Both the position numbers and the translations under genes were made by a program. DNA of 64,000 bases. It comes from Puffinus mauretanicus (taxonomy: Eukaryota > Chordata > Aves > Procellariiformes > Procellariidae). The stretch covers positions 620,001 to 684,000 of the forward strand of contig JAJKFH010001810.1 of assembly GCA_023333565.1 (NCBI GenBank), written 5' to 3'. Positions 26,160 to 40,281 of this stretch are shown here, piece by piece (the first letter of the stretch is position 1; every line of letters begins with the position of its first letter). Below the pieces are notes generated by a model. It saw only the letters and a list, made by a program, of their open reading frames with translations. It was not told where the DNA came from and searched no databases.

Positions 26160-26345
26160 CAACCCCTGGATCCGGTCCCACATGTCTGTGCTGCGGACAG
26201 TCCGTGTCCGTGGCTTTCCAACATCCCTCCTCCCCAGCTGGGTCACCACTCCGGCGGCAAGGCCCGACGCAAGCCCCATTACATGTCAGGAGGAGGTATA
26301 AAGGCTGGGAGACACTGTCTCTGCACCAAAGCACAAGGTACCAGA
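26160..26345 (+). promoter_or_regulatory. Promoter-like stretch with TATA box
   Basis: A GC- and CpG-richer stretch (about 26165-26280) is followed by tataaag at 26297-26303 in the G-rich context ggaggaggtataaaggctgg. A start of transcription would be expected near 26325-26335, where ccaaagcacaag is followed directly by gtacc, a possible donor. No coding sequence downstream is recognised. The reading as a core promoter is inference from composition and motif only. Confidence 0.25.
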
Positions 26346-29300
26346 CAGAAGTTCATTAGGTCTACTCCGCCGCAGTGCGGTGCAGGCCGTGGACCACAAG
26401 CAGTCCTCTTATAACGTTGAAGATTACCTTCATAGTGCAGGAACCATTATTCAAGATATTAAGCAATAAAATAGTAGGTTAAAAAAAAAGAAAAAAAAAT
26501 ATTTCATTCCACATATACTACCATACAGCATCACCTGCTGCTGCAGTGCTGCCCCAGCAGATAATGTTGAGCCTATAGCTCCCACTGGGGAAATTAAATC
26601 AATTTATTCGTCAATACACAACAGGATTTTGTCAAAGGTTAAGAATTCGTTTCAAATTTTTCATTAGTTTACTTTTATACAGAGAGAAAGAGGAAAAGAT
26701 TCTTTTCCAGCTGTGCTTCAACTACGCAGAAAGGAAAGCAAAGACATTTTAATATGTTTCTGGATTTATTTTCATTTTAAAATTAAACCCAGAGTGATGT
26801 TTCCATGACCCTGCTACTTCAGCCCTCCCCAGACCGATGCACTGCAGACCACTAACCCCTGCGATGGAAACGCTACTTTTGTGGAGATGAACCAAAGCCG
26901 TTTTAGCCCTTTGCTGATCAGATAACCAAAGTGAAGTATTTTGAGGCAGAGTTATGTAGATGGATAGAGATAAAGTAGGGAATACGCAGAAAGATCTGGA
27001 AATATTTAGGTTAGGACAGATTGACTTTATCTACAGGATGGGGTAAAGTAATTACAGCCAAGGTTTTAAATCTGTTCACAGCAAGTAGGGCGTTTACTAT
27101 TGATTACAGGGAAATCCAACTGGACCTCGGACACACTGATGGTGAGAGTGACAAGGGACAGGTATTTCCACGAGGTGCCCATTTCACATACAGAGACTTG
27201 CCACATCAGTATCAAAACTGACTCATTTTTCAAACGATGGGGTTGTCTTTGCTTAATATGCCTGATATTGATAAAATGGTTACTTTTCATACACACTTGT
27301 AGTATCTACAGGAATGGTATCAGGAATAAAACCCACCAAGAGCACAGCTAAGGTTAGTTAACCTTGAATGTTATTGCCCTCTCAGAGTGAGAAATATCAG
27401 ACAGTATCTTCAAAAGAATTTTTGTTAAAATATTAAACATGATCAGAGCAGTGCCGAAACGATGTTGAACGGAAATAAGCCACGCTTTAAAAGCAGCAGC
27501 CCTATCATATTTTTAAACAGATTTATGCGACCTCTGTCTATGCTGTGCAAGAAAGGACTGTTAGGATTACAAGGATGGATTTTCAACAGCCTTCAGGCTG
27601 CTGTCCATGCTGCAGTTTGTGTTCATCATTCAGCAGTAAGAAATATCGAGAGGAATTAATAATGAAGTAGAGGGCTGTGGTTGCCCTTAGGCCTTCCAGA
27701 AAATGTGCTCGGGAGCAACATTTGCATTGAAGCTCTCAATATACTTTGGATGTACTTCGTGAAAGCTCTATTGGTCCATTCCAAAGTGACAGCGAAGCCT
27801 CTTACTTCATTCTGGGGCAGTCAGTCCCTGCGAAGGATGTCAGCAGGGCATAATTCTGCATAGCAGAATGGTGTCTTTTCTAGGGATACCTAGATCTTCC
27901 CTGATTTCTGATGTTTTCCACTTCTAATAATGCCAGAAATTCCCTGAAAGACTTAGTTTAAGGGGTTTTAAATTTTCTGGTTCTACAGAGACATTAAAAA
28001 CCCCATGGCCCTTGCAAAGAATAAGGGAAGATCTGTGCCCATCTGTGGTAAAGCCACTAAATCAGTGAAGTTGACTGATGTTTGTAGGCCGTGTGTTCCT
28101 TTTGTTTTATAGTATCACCAATTAAAAACCCTTCGCTAAACTTAGTCAATCTCTTTCTTAATTCTAGAAATACAAAACTTAACTGACTCAGAAAAAAAAA
28201 ATCATGAAGAATCCTATTTTACAACAGGATTTTTAATGCTTCTTTAATAAGCAAATTTATTGCAGTTCATGGTTTTCATTTCCTCACAAAAACCCCAGCA
28301 GAACAGATCTTCTCAATCAAATGCATTATTGGCCCTGCTCCACCTTCCCATTAACTGCGAATCGTAAGTTAGCACTGAAAAATTAACTCCATTTACTTTA
28401 AGTAGAAAGAAAACGGAAAATAAAAGTAGCTGAAGTATTTCAGGTGCTGAAAAAGAAGGCTGCAAGGTTGAATTTTAATCCCGAGTAAGTGATCTGGAGC
28501 ACAGCTAGTGCACGTTCCTGAGCACCTCGGTGCTTGCTGTGCACAGGCTTTCTGCTCCTGCTTTAATGCGCGTGACAGCCGCGCTGATGGGCCCTCCTAG
28601 GTCTCTAGTGCTGTGCTTTGGATTTAGTGCTCCAAACGGTTTGAAGAAAAATGCCATCCCACTAAGAGTGTTAATTATAAGGCTCTCAGGAGTTAATTGA
28701 TTACAACCTCCCATTCTTCATTATCTAAGGCATTACACCTGTAGCTCTAACTGAAGTATTTATAACTCTATCCAACAGATAGCTGCCGGTAGCAAACTGC
28801 AGGCAAGCTCTGCCTGTACCAAAAAGTATGGATATAATGCACTATAAAACTACCACGAGCAGACAGCTGCAAACTTCTCAATGAGATGAGGACAAACAGA
28901 GTCTAAAGGACAGCAAAGTCCAGCTTGTGGAGAAGAAGGAGGAGGCAAGTTCAAGGGTGCAAGCTTTGAAAGGCAACGGCCAGCCAGGCACACTCACTTC
29001 CCTACCAGCGGGGTTAAAGCTGCGAGGAAAGCAACCAGGGCATAAGGAAAAGATGAAAACAAGTTTATGCAACATATTCTAGGTGGACACAGCATGCTAT
29101 GTGCTGAAAAATAGCTTTTTATTTATGAATATTGAAGAGACACACCTAACACACCCCTCTGAGATGCTGGGTGTATCAGCTTGGCCATGGCACAGGCATG
29201 AAATTTGGTCAAGGGACTTTTTCCATGAAAGAGTGCAGACCACGCACTGCCCCAATATAAAGTGTGAATGTATCTTAAAAGGCGGCCTCTCTGCCCTTGC

Positions 29301-32300
29301 TCTGCTGACACTGCTACAGCCACTGGAGGTGCCAGAGGAGTAACCATATGGAAACAGGAGAGAAATTAATCTGCCTGAGCCACTTAACAAACATATGCTT
29401 GGACAGCTAGGCTTTATTTAGGGCTTCGAAGTCCTAAAATGAACATCCAAGTCAAAGACAGCTAGTGCAGGCAGAGGAGCAGGAGGGTGTTGACTCAGAC
29501 GACGGGCGCCTGGCAGCAGGGAGCTGACTGCCGCGGCGGCTGCCGTTTCAAAATGGGTTTTATCAAAACGTTACAAGACCGGATTCACCCTTGCGCAGGC
29601 GGTGCAGGGGTACACAAGAGAGACCCTTGCTTTTGGGATTAGCTGTTTGAGTTAACATGACGTTTTCTGCTTTCGATGAGACCCCGTATATGCAGGAAGC
29701 AGAAAGGGTAACACCTCTTGCACCCCTACGAGTTCTAGCAAAGCCCTCCGAAGCCAACTGAAGAGGAAGGGGGAGCGAGGTACCTCCACCTCTCCTGTCC
29801 CACAGACTGCAACTTTCCTCAGCTCCGGCAGAGCCAGCAAAACACGGGCAAGAGCAACACAGTCTGAACCACTGGGAATTTCTGTGGTTTTCTGGTTATT
29901 CTCATTTTTGTTATTCTGTGGCTGTTTTCATGCATCCTTAAAGATAACGTGGAGCTAAAGTCCTGATTACCAGTAACCAAACTTTCATTGACACAAAAAG
30001 GGGCAAGTTTCAACCTGAGACAGAAAAACAAGCAAAATATGAGGGGAAAAGACATAAATGTAGCAGATAAAAGGGAGAATAATCATGTCCTAACTTTAAG
30101 TTGCAGCTTTTACCATACCCGCTACTTCTCCTTCCTCCCAGTGTGTGTTGAGCAATGCAACTAAACCACGCAGTTAAGTTTATAAAAGTCCCTTCCTTCT
30201 GCAGATAGAGTGGCAACTTATCTATGCAAATTAAGAGTGAACAATTGAAAAGATACTTTAACTGGTATTTGTAATAGGAGTGTTCACAGGGAAAAAATAA
30301 CACAATTTTAAAGGAAAATATGAGTAACTTGTGGTAGCCTGCGGGCAGGAGGAACTGACACGATGTTAATGCACGCTTTATGCCCATGCAATATTAATGC
30401 AATTGCCATGACAACTGTGACATCCTCTGAAATTGTACACCTTTACAATTACGGAACGTCTTCTGAAGGAAAAACACATCTGCAGCTTGCAGGAAGGCTG
30501 CTGTAATCTAAAATCTATCTCCTGCTTTTATAAGCATTCAAACATTTCTTCAACAATTCTTCCTTCTAAAGGCTATCATGATAAATTAGTTTCTAATTTG
30601 TGTGTGACCAAAGCTTAAACATGGCTGGCTTTTTTTCCATGGTGAAAAACAAATATATGCTTTAAATTTACATGATCTATTGTTTAGAGGCAACAAGTCA
30701 TATAAGAAAAAAACAAAAAGTCTGCACGAAGCAGCTGACCAAAGTCTTATAAAAATTGAAAGGTTCAACATGTCAAAACCAATCATGGCTACATCCACCA
30801 GCCACCTTGCTTAATCAGGAGCTAAGGCAGGATGCATCGTTTCTATAGTGTTAGTACAATGTTTTCAGTGAACAAAGAACCTGAATCACATTGAGAATAA
30901 TATGGGAAACTATATAATCTGAGGGCCTAAATAGCAGCCAGAAAGTAATTGCTCAGTAAAGTAATATAAAGGCCACCAGACACCATGTCATGAGAATGTT
31001 ATCCTTTTCATAATGTATTCAGAAAAATCAAAATGACATAAGCAGGCTTTAGTAGCGATGTCTCACTTCTAGCAAAATGCCTCATGTGGGTTACATACAC
31101 TGCAGTCCTCTTCTTTTTATAGGCTCATTACAATTCCTTTCAAATTGAAACCAGGCTATGATTCAAATGCCCATTCCTCCACCCACTTCCATATGAAGTG
31201 AAAGCATCCAGTACCTCAGGTTTATTAGAAAGAAGACTTACGAAACAAGAAATAGTGAAAACAAAGGGCTAAATGTCGTGCCCCCCAACTCCCCTGAAAC
31301 TGAGATGGAGGCTCAAGGTAGCAGCTACTTACTTTTATTGCCCTGTTACTGAGGGAGGGTGGACTGGGTGGCGTCGGAGAGATATCAGACTCTTTGTGCA
31401 CTGGCTGGTAGTTCTCATCCAAAAAAATAAGATAAAAACATTTAAGAGTTTCAATGTCCCTGTTTATCTTCATAAACAGCTGCAGATATAGAAGAAAATA
31501 AGACAAAGACAGGACTGCTTGATTCATTAAAATCGAGTTGAAAAGTCCAAATCCTTTCACTGGGTGAGAAACTGGTTTTAGACTTTTCTCTAGTGTCTAT
31601 CTTCACCATGTCCTGGTTGGACACACTCATGGATCTTCAACTTTATTCCCACCTGCTCAGCCTTATAAACTACTCCTGCAGAAACACAGCGTATCGGGCA
31701 CTTACACTGAAACACGCTGATGTCAGCCGTAAGATATCCACTCTAATACACCGACAGGGTAATCCTGCACTGGTTTATCTTCCTTACAGTCCAAGCAGAG
31801 GGCGGGAGCACGGCTCTGGCGGTCAGGGGGTGCTCTGCCATTTCCAGGCAGAGCAGGAGAAGGGTGCTCTGCTGCCAGCAAGAAGAAGGGTGGCTGGTCC
31901 TGACCAAAGCGTTCAGCAATTAGAAAGCTAGGACACTGATCTCAGTCACGGACACAGCTACTGGTAAAAACTATCCAGCATCCTCGCTGTTTTACCCGAC
32001 TGAAATACTGGCTCCATCATGTGCCTGTCTTCTGAATGAAGTTAAAACCATATGAGACAGGCTCTGTGCAACTATGTGACCCCAGTTAGCGGAATATAGA
32101 AAACACTGCCTTTCAATTAATTCCCACTGTCATCAAGCTTATAGCAGATGTGAAATTGGCCCAGTGACACAAATTCTTGAACATAACTTAGGTCTTTTCC
32201 TGACAGTGGCTGACTAATGCAATATGGAGTAAGAGATGCTAAGGAGAGAGGGGGAGCTTTGGAGAGAGATACTCGCTATATTGCTCAAACCTCTTTGAGC

Positions 32301-33485
32301 AATGCCACAGTAAGAATAGCACCATAGCATGGGTGATCAAATATGGCCCAAGTCTAAAGATAGACAACAGTTTTACACTTTCTGATAAAAAATTATAAAA
32401 CCAGTGTAACTAACCAAGAAATGTAGAACAGACCAAATGCTTCTCGCTACAACCTTCCCTGCCAAAGTTTATAAAAAAACCCAAACGTCAAAGTAAACTA
32501 AATCTGAAAATCCTTAGGACACATTTTATCCTATATTTGGTTAAAATATTATATATGTGTATATGTTAAAATAACCTGGAGAGGTTGTATAACCGCTTTC
32601 TTTGGAAAATACTATAATCTGTCAAACATCAGATTTATGCAAAGCTCAGTTCCAGTGACACCATGACTTTATTTATGATAAACTGCTAACTTCTGTGGTT
32701 AAGCTGGCAGGAATCATTGACCCACCCATTGTAATAAATATCAGACCATTTTGTTTCATAGCTGTTTCTTGCATATACGTTTACGTGCCTTCACTAAAAT
32801 GAAACCGCTTCTGAAGCAGAGGAGAACAGAAGGTACTTTCAGGGCAAATTTCAGCCAAGCCTGCTCAAACTGGTAGGAGCATCTAAGGCAAATGTTGCTA
32901 AGTCTTTACCTCTGGATGGACAAATCAGGCTACAGCCCCATCTGAAGGACTGAGAGATCACAGCGGGCAGCCCCCTAACTCACAGCTCCCCGGCAGAGCT
33001 CAAACCCCCCTCCTGGAAGCCTGACAGAAACACCAGGCTTCAATCACTACCTCATGCCTCTCCAATTTACAATTTACCCTGGAACTTTTATTATTATTGT
33101 TATTTGGATTATCATAACACCAAGAAACACCACGAAGAACAGGACCGATAGTACTTTGAAAACGTACAAGATGCACCATAACCTTGAAGAAGTTCTATAG
33201 CCTCAGCACAAAGCAAGAATAAAGAGATTACACACACACTGGTGTAAAAGAGCAGTGAAACAATATCCATCAGCACGACTATCAAGGACCCCAGCACACC
33301 AGTGGGCTAACTATTATAAATTAAATCGATGGAACTGCGCTGATTTACTGAGAAAACATCCTGTCGAGTTTGTATTATACTTAACTGCTGCTTCATATTT
33401 AATTATAAAAATCTTAAAGCAACACAAAAGCCTACAGCAACAAAGTCGGCGCCTGCTGCGCACCAGCTGTCTGCAGTGACAGAGC
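26346..33485. other. Intergenic, no gene seen
   Basis: AT-rich with A-runs near 26480-26500 and a small CpG cluster at about 29496-29545. Open frames around 29083-29390 overlap on both strands and show nothing known. No transposable element was recognised in these 7 kb. Confidence 0.5.
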
Positions 33486-33983
33486 GTGACGGATAGCCCC
33501 GGCTTTGGGGGGTCTAAGGATAAAGCAGTCCCTCAGCAACCAGAAATGCTGGCTTCTTCAGGCATTACAACCTTTGTTTCAAGAGTACTTTCCCACTGTG
33601 CCCATTTCCATCATTGGGAAATAATTATTGTCGTCGGGACCGATCCTGTTTTCATTTACTTCAGTGGGAGGGAAAACACCATGAGAAAGAAATCACGGGG
33701 CTGGAATTTTAATCCTAACGCACCTTTTGGGAAGGCGGAAGCACAAACTGCCCCGACCTTTCCAGCGCTGCCGGCGGCTCGGGCAGAGCCTGGTGCCCCA
33801 GCCCGGGGCTTTGCTCCGGGACTCTCACGGGTGAAGGCGCAGCGGGTGCCGGTGCCAGGGCCGCCCCCCGGAGCCCGGCAGCGCTGCCATGTGCACCTCG
33901 TGTCCTCGCAACGCAGGCGTGGAGGAAGCAAATACATACAGCAGGCAGCAATCCTTCCTTTCAGGGGAAAAAAGAAAGCATGA
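33486..33983 (+). other. Open frame over a CpG-rich islet, function unknown
   Basis: A 165-codon plus-strand frame crosses a CpG-rich segment (about 33730-33920). Its C-terminal half is rich in alanine, proline and arginine, as GC-rich non-coding DNA would give, and the minus strand is open over the same stretch (33656-34063). No signal peptide, domain or motif is seen. It may be a CpG islet or a non-coding exon rather than a gene. Confidence 0.2.
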
Positions 33984-34063
33984 CGACAACCCGGCGTACA
34001 GGCAAGAGCCCACGGTCGGTTGGGGAGAGGGGTTGGACCGTTTCGTCGAGGACTTAGATTCAC

Positions 34064-37000
34064 CCCTGGAGTTGTGTTTTGGGGGCACAGAAGAAAAGTC
34101 TAGAGTGTTATTTTTGTCTCCTGGACAAATTCAGTGAGTCTATTTCAGCAAATTACTGTCATTAAACGCATCTGAAAGCAGCTGTAAGTAGGGGAAAAAA
34201 CAAAGATAGTCATACACAGAATCACTCTGCCAGGACTACGGCAAGAGTAATTAATATTTTAGAGGAGGTTGGAAGAAACTTATAATAATGCCAAATTATA
34301 AAATAACCAAGTCCTAAGAGATTTTTCTTTCTGCCTTCCACTGCTGAAGATGAATTCCTGAAACGTAAGTCCCAAAGGATGTTCCCTCCCCTCCTCAATC
34401 CCCACCCTCTCCCAATAAAAAGGGAAAAAAAAGGTTTCAAGTTTTCTGTGCAGAAAGAGTCTGAGATCAAATGAAATTAAGTTAATAGAAGGGGGACCAA
34501 CAAAGAATATCACTCGTAACTTGTCCATTTTATTTCCAGCCTCCCCTTCAGCTGTTTATCACTTTTTCCATCTGTTTCAAGAGAGGCTCTCTATGATTTT
34601 GGAAAATCAGACGTGCTAAAATCATGCTAAAAATATTTCAATTGCAAAATATGATGCTTCATAAAATACCAGAAGGCCAGAAATAATTCACAGAGAAGCT
34701 TTCAAAATGCTTCAAGAACACTTTTGTATAAAATTGCATGCTGAATCATAAAAACCCTAGGAGAGAGAGGACTCCCCAAAGACATTTAAAGCTAACCGAA
34801 ACTTTTTGTACATTAACATTTAGAAATTTGGAGAAAAAGGAGGAAAAACATTGAAGACATTTTAAAATATGCTTACCTAATACATAGAGATCCCCGAGCA
34901 GACATTCACATATCCACTTCATATCTTTTATTTACAAATTTTCAGATAAAAGCAAGAAATTTCAGGTAGGTTTTTAAGGAACTTGCAACACGTGCTACCA
35001 GAGCAAACGCTATCAAAACGGGATGTTAGTGTGTCACCACTTCTCTGCAGAGCCAGGTAAGATGACTCTGTGCTACTCCGATGCCATTGTAAAGTAAAGC
35101 ATATTAACTGAAAACACCTTGAAAGTTAACTTTGCATTTACCCTTGGCTGGGAGCGCACACACGGTTAATCCCGTAGCTCAGCCGACAGTGGTAACTCGT
35201 GTTAGCTAAGCTGCTCCACTGACTGCACGGGGATATGTGAAAGGCCAGTTCCTATTCTGTCGCAGCCAACTTCTTGACTCATTGTTATTTTGCAAAAATA
35301 CCCAGCACTTCAGATTCTGACTAATTCACTAAATCATAATCTCTCTCTATGTTTTAACGTGTTAATTCCTCCATGCCTTTGGAGCAGGCTGCGCTTTTCA
35401 CCTGAAACGAAGATTGAAATCCAGAAGTAGATTTTAGCTATCAACAGTCGCACGTATTTTGCAGCATCATTTCAGAAAGCCGGGAAGAGGCCTAGTGTTC
35501 CTCCTCCTAAATCAGGGCAGGAGGGCAATATTACAAATGATCTTGTAAAACACACTCCAGTGTGCTATGTTTAAACTGCTCCAGAGCCAGCTCTGATGGA
35601 CGCTGCAAAACCAAGAAAATCATGTGCCAAGAAAGATTTCTGGCAGGCAAGAAACCAAAAACCATTAAGCCCTCTTATAGATTGTATTATTTTCGACCAT
35701 TTATTCATGACTCAGTGACAATACACTCTCAACTGCCTTTCTTTCACTGCATGTTATTTTAAATGACAACACATCAACAATATTGTACTGCAAGACTCAA
35801 TGTGATAACAGATTATCAGCCAAATTCTTGGCTTACGGGACCCAATAAATATGCAATTATTTAATGTAACCAGACCAAATTACCTGGCAGAGCAACTTGG
35901 CTCTCCGTGTATTTAAAAGACCCACGATGATGAGCATAAAGTTTAAATTTGTAATTTTAATCCCTTGCTAAAATATACACCACTAATTCTGCACAGTTGT
36001 ATCTACCTCCCCAGGAAATGAGCTGTCAGCATCATGACCACGTTTAAATAGTGTTTCTGAGATCAAATTAGTTTAAGCCGAAGAAAAACGTAACAACTCA
36101 CTTGCCTTCACTACCTGCTACTTGTGCGTTAGCATCAAGGAATGACTTTTTCCTTTCAGCCTTCCCACTCCAAACTTTCTACGTGCAGCCTGTAACCGAT
36201 ATTACAATGCCAAGCAAACGTGCGGTGCCAAGAGACTTCTCAGTGTTTGTTTGTGGTAGCTCTACTACTGCCCATGCTGTTATTCAGCCACGCTAGGCTT
36301 CTGTAATTCATAATAAATCATAACAATAATGGGGTTGTCTGTGGATAATGATCTGTGAGAACTGCTGACAGCGTGGCAGGAGAAAAGACTCTCCATTATG
36401 TTAAATCCAGCTTGGAGGAGCCCAAAAGAAGGGGGAAGAGCAGACCCATGGCCCTGGGGTGCTTTCAAAGCACCCTACCACGCTCCAGGCAACATCCTCC
36501 CTCAGCTTTCCAAAGCTCTGACATGCCCAAGTAGGGCCACCCAGCAGGGCCAGAGGCAGCCTGCTCTCCTCTTACAGCAGCTCTGCTTGTTGGAGACTCT
36601 CTACATGGTAAGAAGCCCGGAAAGGCAGAGAGGGTTGGACTCCACCCCTTAGTCCACCAGACTCTCCCTTCCACAAAACGGAGGATGAGGGCAAAAAATG
36701 CTTCCTCTGTAACATCACCCACATTATGGAGATGGCTTGGCTTATCGCCAGAGCCTGTGTTGTCCCAGGAGCATCGAGAGGAACAGTATGGTTCGATCTA
36801 CAGGACAACCTTTACGGCTTGTAACTCTCCCAGTCATCTTCAGTGCTATTTCTCTAACCTCCAGCAAAGTGAGCAGCTCCATGTTCCACACTGTTGCTTT
36901 GAAGAATTTTTAAAATAGATGTTGTTCTACAGGTGTGTGGAGTACTCAAAGCAGAAAGGAAATCTGTCGTGAAGAATTACAGCAGATAAGAAAAAAAAAA

Positions 37001-40000
37001 AGCAGCTCAATTTCCTTTGTTGCATTCATTGGTGCGGTTGTGCCATTTTGCTTCTGCCACCTGTTTGTTGTTGCTGTGAAATAGAATATTGATTGGCGAA
37101 AGTAGAAAGAAGGCATTCACAAAAGCCTGAAATGTCAAAGTTGGTAAGTATGCCAATTTTAGGGGATGTCTGATCTAGAATACTCCAAAGAGCATTTGAT
37201 CTTTGCTTTTTCCCCCCTCACCCACAGACATAAGCAGCTGCAAATCTAGGTTTGAAAAAACAAGTGATCAGTTGCACAAAGAAAAAGATGTTAACTTTAG
37301 AAGTTGTTTTATGTCTCTTGCTGCTGATTGCCAGGCATGGTAAATATTTGCCTAGAGTATTTACTTTTACTTTGTTAAAGTATAGGTCCAGATCCATTAA
37401 CATACCCTACCTGCTTTATACTATCCCAAAGATGAAAAGCAGCCATAAACTCTGCTGAAAAAAACTAATTACGCTTGCTTTGCATGGACAGAATGAAATA
37501 AAACAGCAAGAATGTACCAGTCAGTGTAGACATAAAAATCTGTCTCCACTGGTAATAGACAATTTGCCTTCCTAAAATGTTAAGCTTTAAATGGAAAATG
37601 TGTCTCTTGGCTACTGACGTAATTTCCATCTTTCCTATAACATTGAGATATGTCTTAAAAATTGCATATTCTGATAGTAGTTCATGTTTTTCAAAGGTCA
37701 CTTATATCACATTTCCAAATCTGTTGATGATTGAGCTTAAACACCAGGGGAATGATTCTTGTAATGGCTTTGTCTCTTCAGGGTCTATTTCTCTCTACTT
37801 CCTGAAGGAAATCAAATCATGAGGAATATTTAAGTCCCTGGTCACATATGTGAATGCTTCATAAGTGACTTCTGTATTTATTTTCCTAAACGAAAAGGGA
37901 TTCATCACCTCTGAATTACTCTGTTTATAAAGTGTTACATCCAAAGCGTACAAAACTCAATTGAAGTCTTATGAATAACATTACTAGGCGTAACATCAGG
38001 CCTTAAAGTTGTTTATTGGAGAACAAAGGTATCCCTGTATGCCTGGGGTTTTAGATTGAAAACCATTGAACTTGTTCATTATGAATAATTTAATGATTTG
38101 AACATTATTTGTTGTACTTTTAACACCAGATACATGTCGAAGAGGTCTTGGAAGGCCATTTCCTCATTTTCCTCACCTCCCTTACTGTTACACATTGCAG
38201 CCCAAAGAGACTGTCAAGTATATATACAGCAAACCTAGGTAGTACACACAAAATCTGTATGTATTCAGCTGTTTTCTTTATAGCACTTTGCCTGAGCTGT
38301 TGATGGAACTGTCTGTGTAGTAGCTCAGCCAGATCAAAAAGCACCGGTAGGTACAAGAGCTGTCTACTGGTTGACTTTCCCTCTCTGCTAGATCATCTCT
38401 ATTTTTGCAGGAAATAGAAAATGAAAAGTTCTCAAAACTCTGTCTGTGATTCGATATACTCACCTTTAAAAAAATATCACACCTCATAGATCTCAGTCAT
38501 AATTAGCAATGCAATTTTGAGGTTGTTTAGCTAGAATCCCCCTTTACTGAAAGTCTTGCAACATTTTAAAAGGTTTTGGGTTTTTTTTATTACTCTTGAG
38601 ATGCAAAAGAATCATTTTATTCCTCTCCCAACAGATAAGTGGTGTCATATTGCTTTCAAGACAGTGTTGTCTTTAGGAAAGAGACAGTCAGAAGACCACC
38701 AGCTTGCATTGTTCAAGCAACAGAAGTATGTTGTTGGGAACTCTTCTCGCTAGACTTTGGCTGTGGTGACTATTTAGTTACATGATTTAGTCATGCGATA
38801 CCCCCCTTGGACTCATCTGAAAACAGCAATATAATATATTCAGGACAGAATGATAAGCAAACCTACCTGAAAGTAGTAAGGATGCCTGGCAGTGAAGAGC
38901 ACGTGTATTTACATCACCTTTGAATGTAGCTGAAAGTGTGAGGCTGCAAAGAGTGTAGAAAGTTTCCAACACACCTGAAATATTCTTCGCTTTGGGATTG
39001 TTGGATCCCAAATGTTGAATCATTCTCAGTAACTTAACTGAAAGCACCCTGTATTAATAGCATGTGCAACTCAGATCTATCAGCATAAAGGGGCCTTCAC
39101 GGGATACTCATTATTCCACTGTGTAAGACTTGAACACTGAAACCCTGGGAAATTCTTCATCTCTTTCATTCTTGCAGTTTCTAAAAGAGTAAATGTTCAT
39201 TTGCTTTTGACACTCAGAGCCAATGTAGCTTATTAAACACGATGAATAGAGCTGACGTCAGACATCCAGAAACTCTTAGAGTCCTAGCGTTAGGCAGAAC
39301 AAAGTCAGAGCTTCACTGTCTACTTCTTTTCAAGCCAGAAAAGAAATAATATTACATATAATGACACCTGACCATATTGAACATGACAGGACACAGATAA
39401 CTTCATGAACTGCACAAGTATCCAAAATACGAAATACAGATGTAAGCCCTCCTAAAGAGGGAGTCACACACGTATGGGAACTTCAGGTTTTGGCTTTTCG
39501 CTCTGCAAACTTGCCATAATCTACAGGATTTTTGTCTTTTGAGTAGGACAGTGACAGCCTTAATATTTGAACATATTATTTTTGCCTGTGGATGTTGGAT
39601 TCACCCTATGTGGTAGGTACATATACCACCTATGTGGATGGTATGGGATGCATTGAAACAGAATTCTAAAAACAGGACAATCTTTCTGATTTTAACAGTA
39701 GGCTGATGTGTTGCCCCAGCAACTCCTTTTACTCTCTTCTCCTTCAGTTTCCCACTCATAGGAAGGGAATAACTGTATTGACTTCTTTTAATAGAGCACT
39801 TTGAATGAATATTAATATATTCATATGAATAGATTATGTAACACTGCACTATGAATAATTTCTGTAACATAAGAATTGTAGCATATATTTATTTATAAAG
39901 AATTTGAGGATGCCATTCATATGAATCTTAATGAAATATCTGCACTAAGGTAAAACACTTCACAAAAGCATTAAAAAGCACAATGCAAAAGGTGGCTGAA

Positions 40001-40200
40001 AATTATTAATGCAATGAGGACAATCCCTTCTCTTAGCGCCAAAGTACACATGAACATCAAATTCCTCAAACACTAACAAAAACTTCCATCACTTGAAAAA
40101 ACGAAGCAAGAAAAAAATGGGATTCTTCAGCACTGAAATGTAATCACTTCTGTGATTAGACTTCTGTTAGGAGTCTAGTGTGCAGCCATTAACACAGTTA
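34064..40200. other. Intergenic, no gene seen
   Basis: AT-rich apart from a GC-richer patch at 36380-36800, where a pyrimidine-rich acceptor (ending ttacag at 36577) and a donor (gtaaga from 36608) enclose 30 bases. Direct repeats of ctatgtgg lie near 39606-39640. No recognised gene or repeat family. Confidence 0.5.
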
Positions 40201-40281
40201 AACAGACCTAAACACCCCACCCCCCCCACCCCCCCCCCCGCAAAAAAACCCAAAACAAAACCAAAAACAAACCCAAAGTTA
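40201..40281 (+). repeat. C-rich then A/C-rich low-complexity tract
   Basis: Runs of four to eleven C separated by single A bases (about 40216-40240) are followed by caaaa-type low-complexity sequence to about 40280. The minus strand is therefore G-rich with four or more G runs, which could form a G-quadruplex. Confidence 0.9.
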
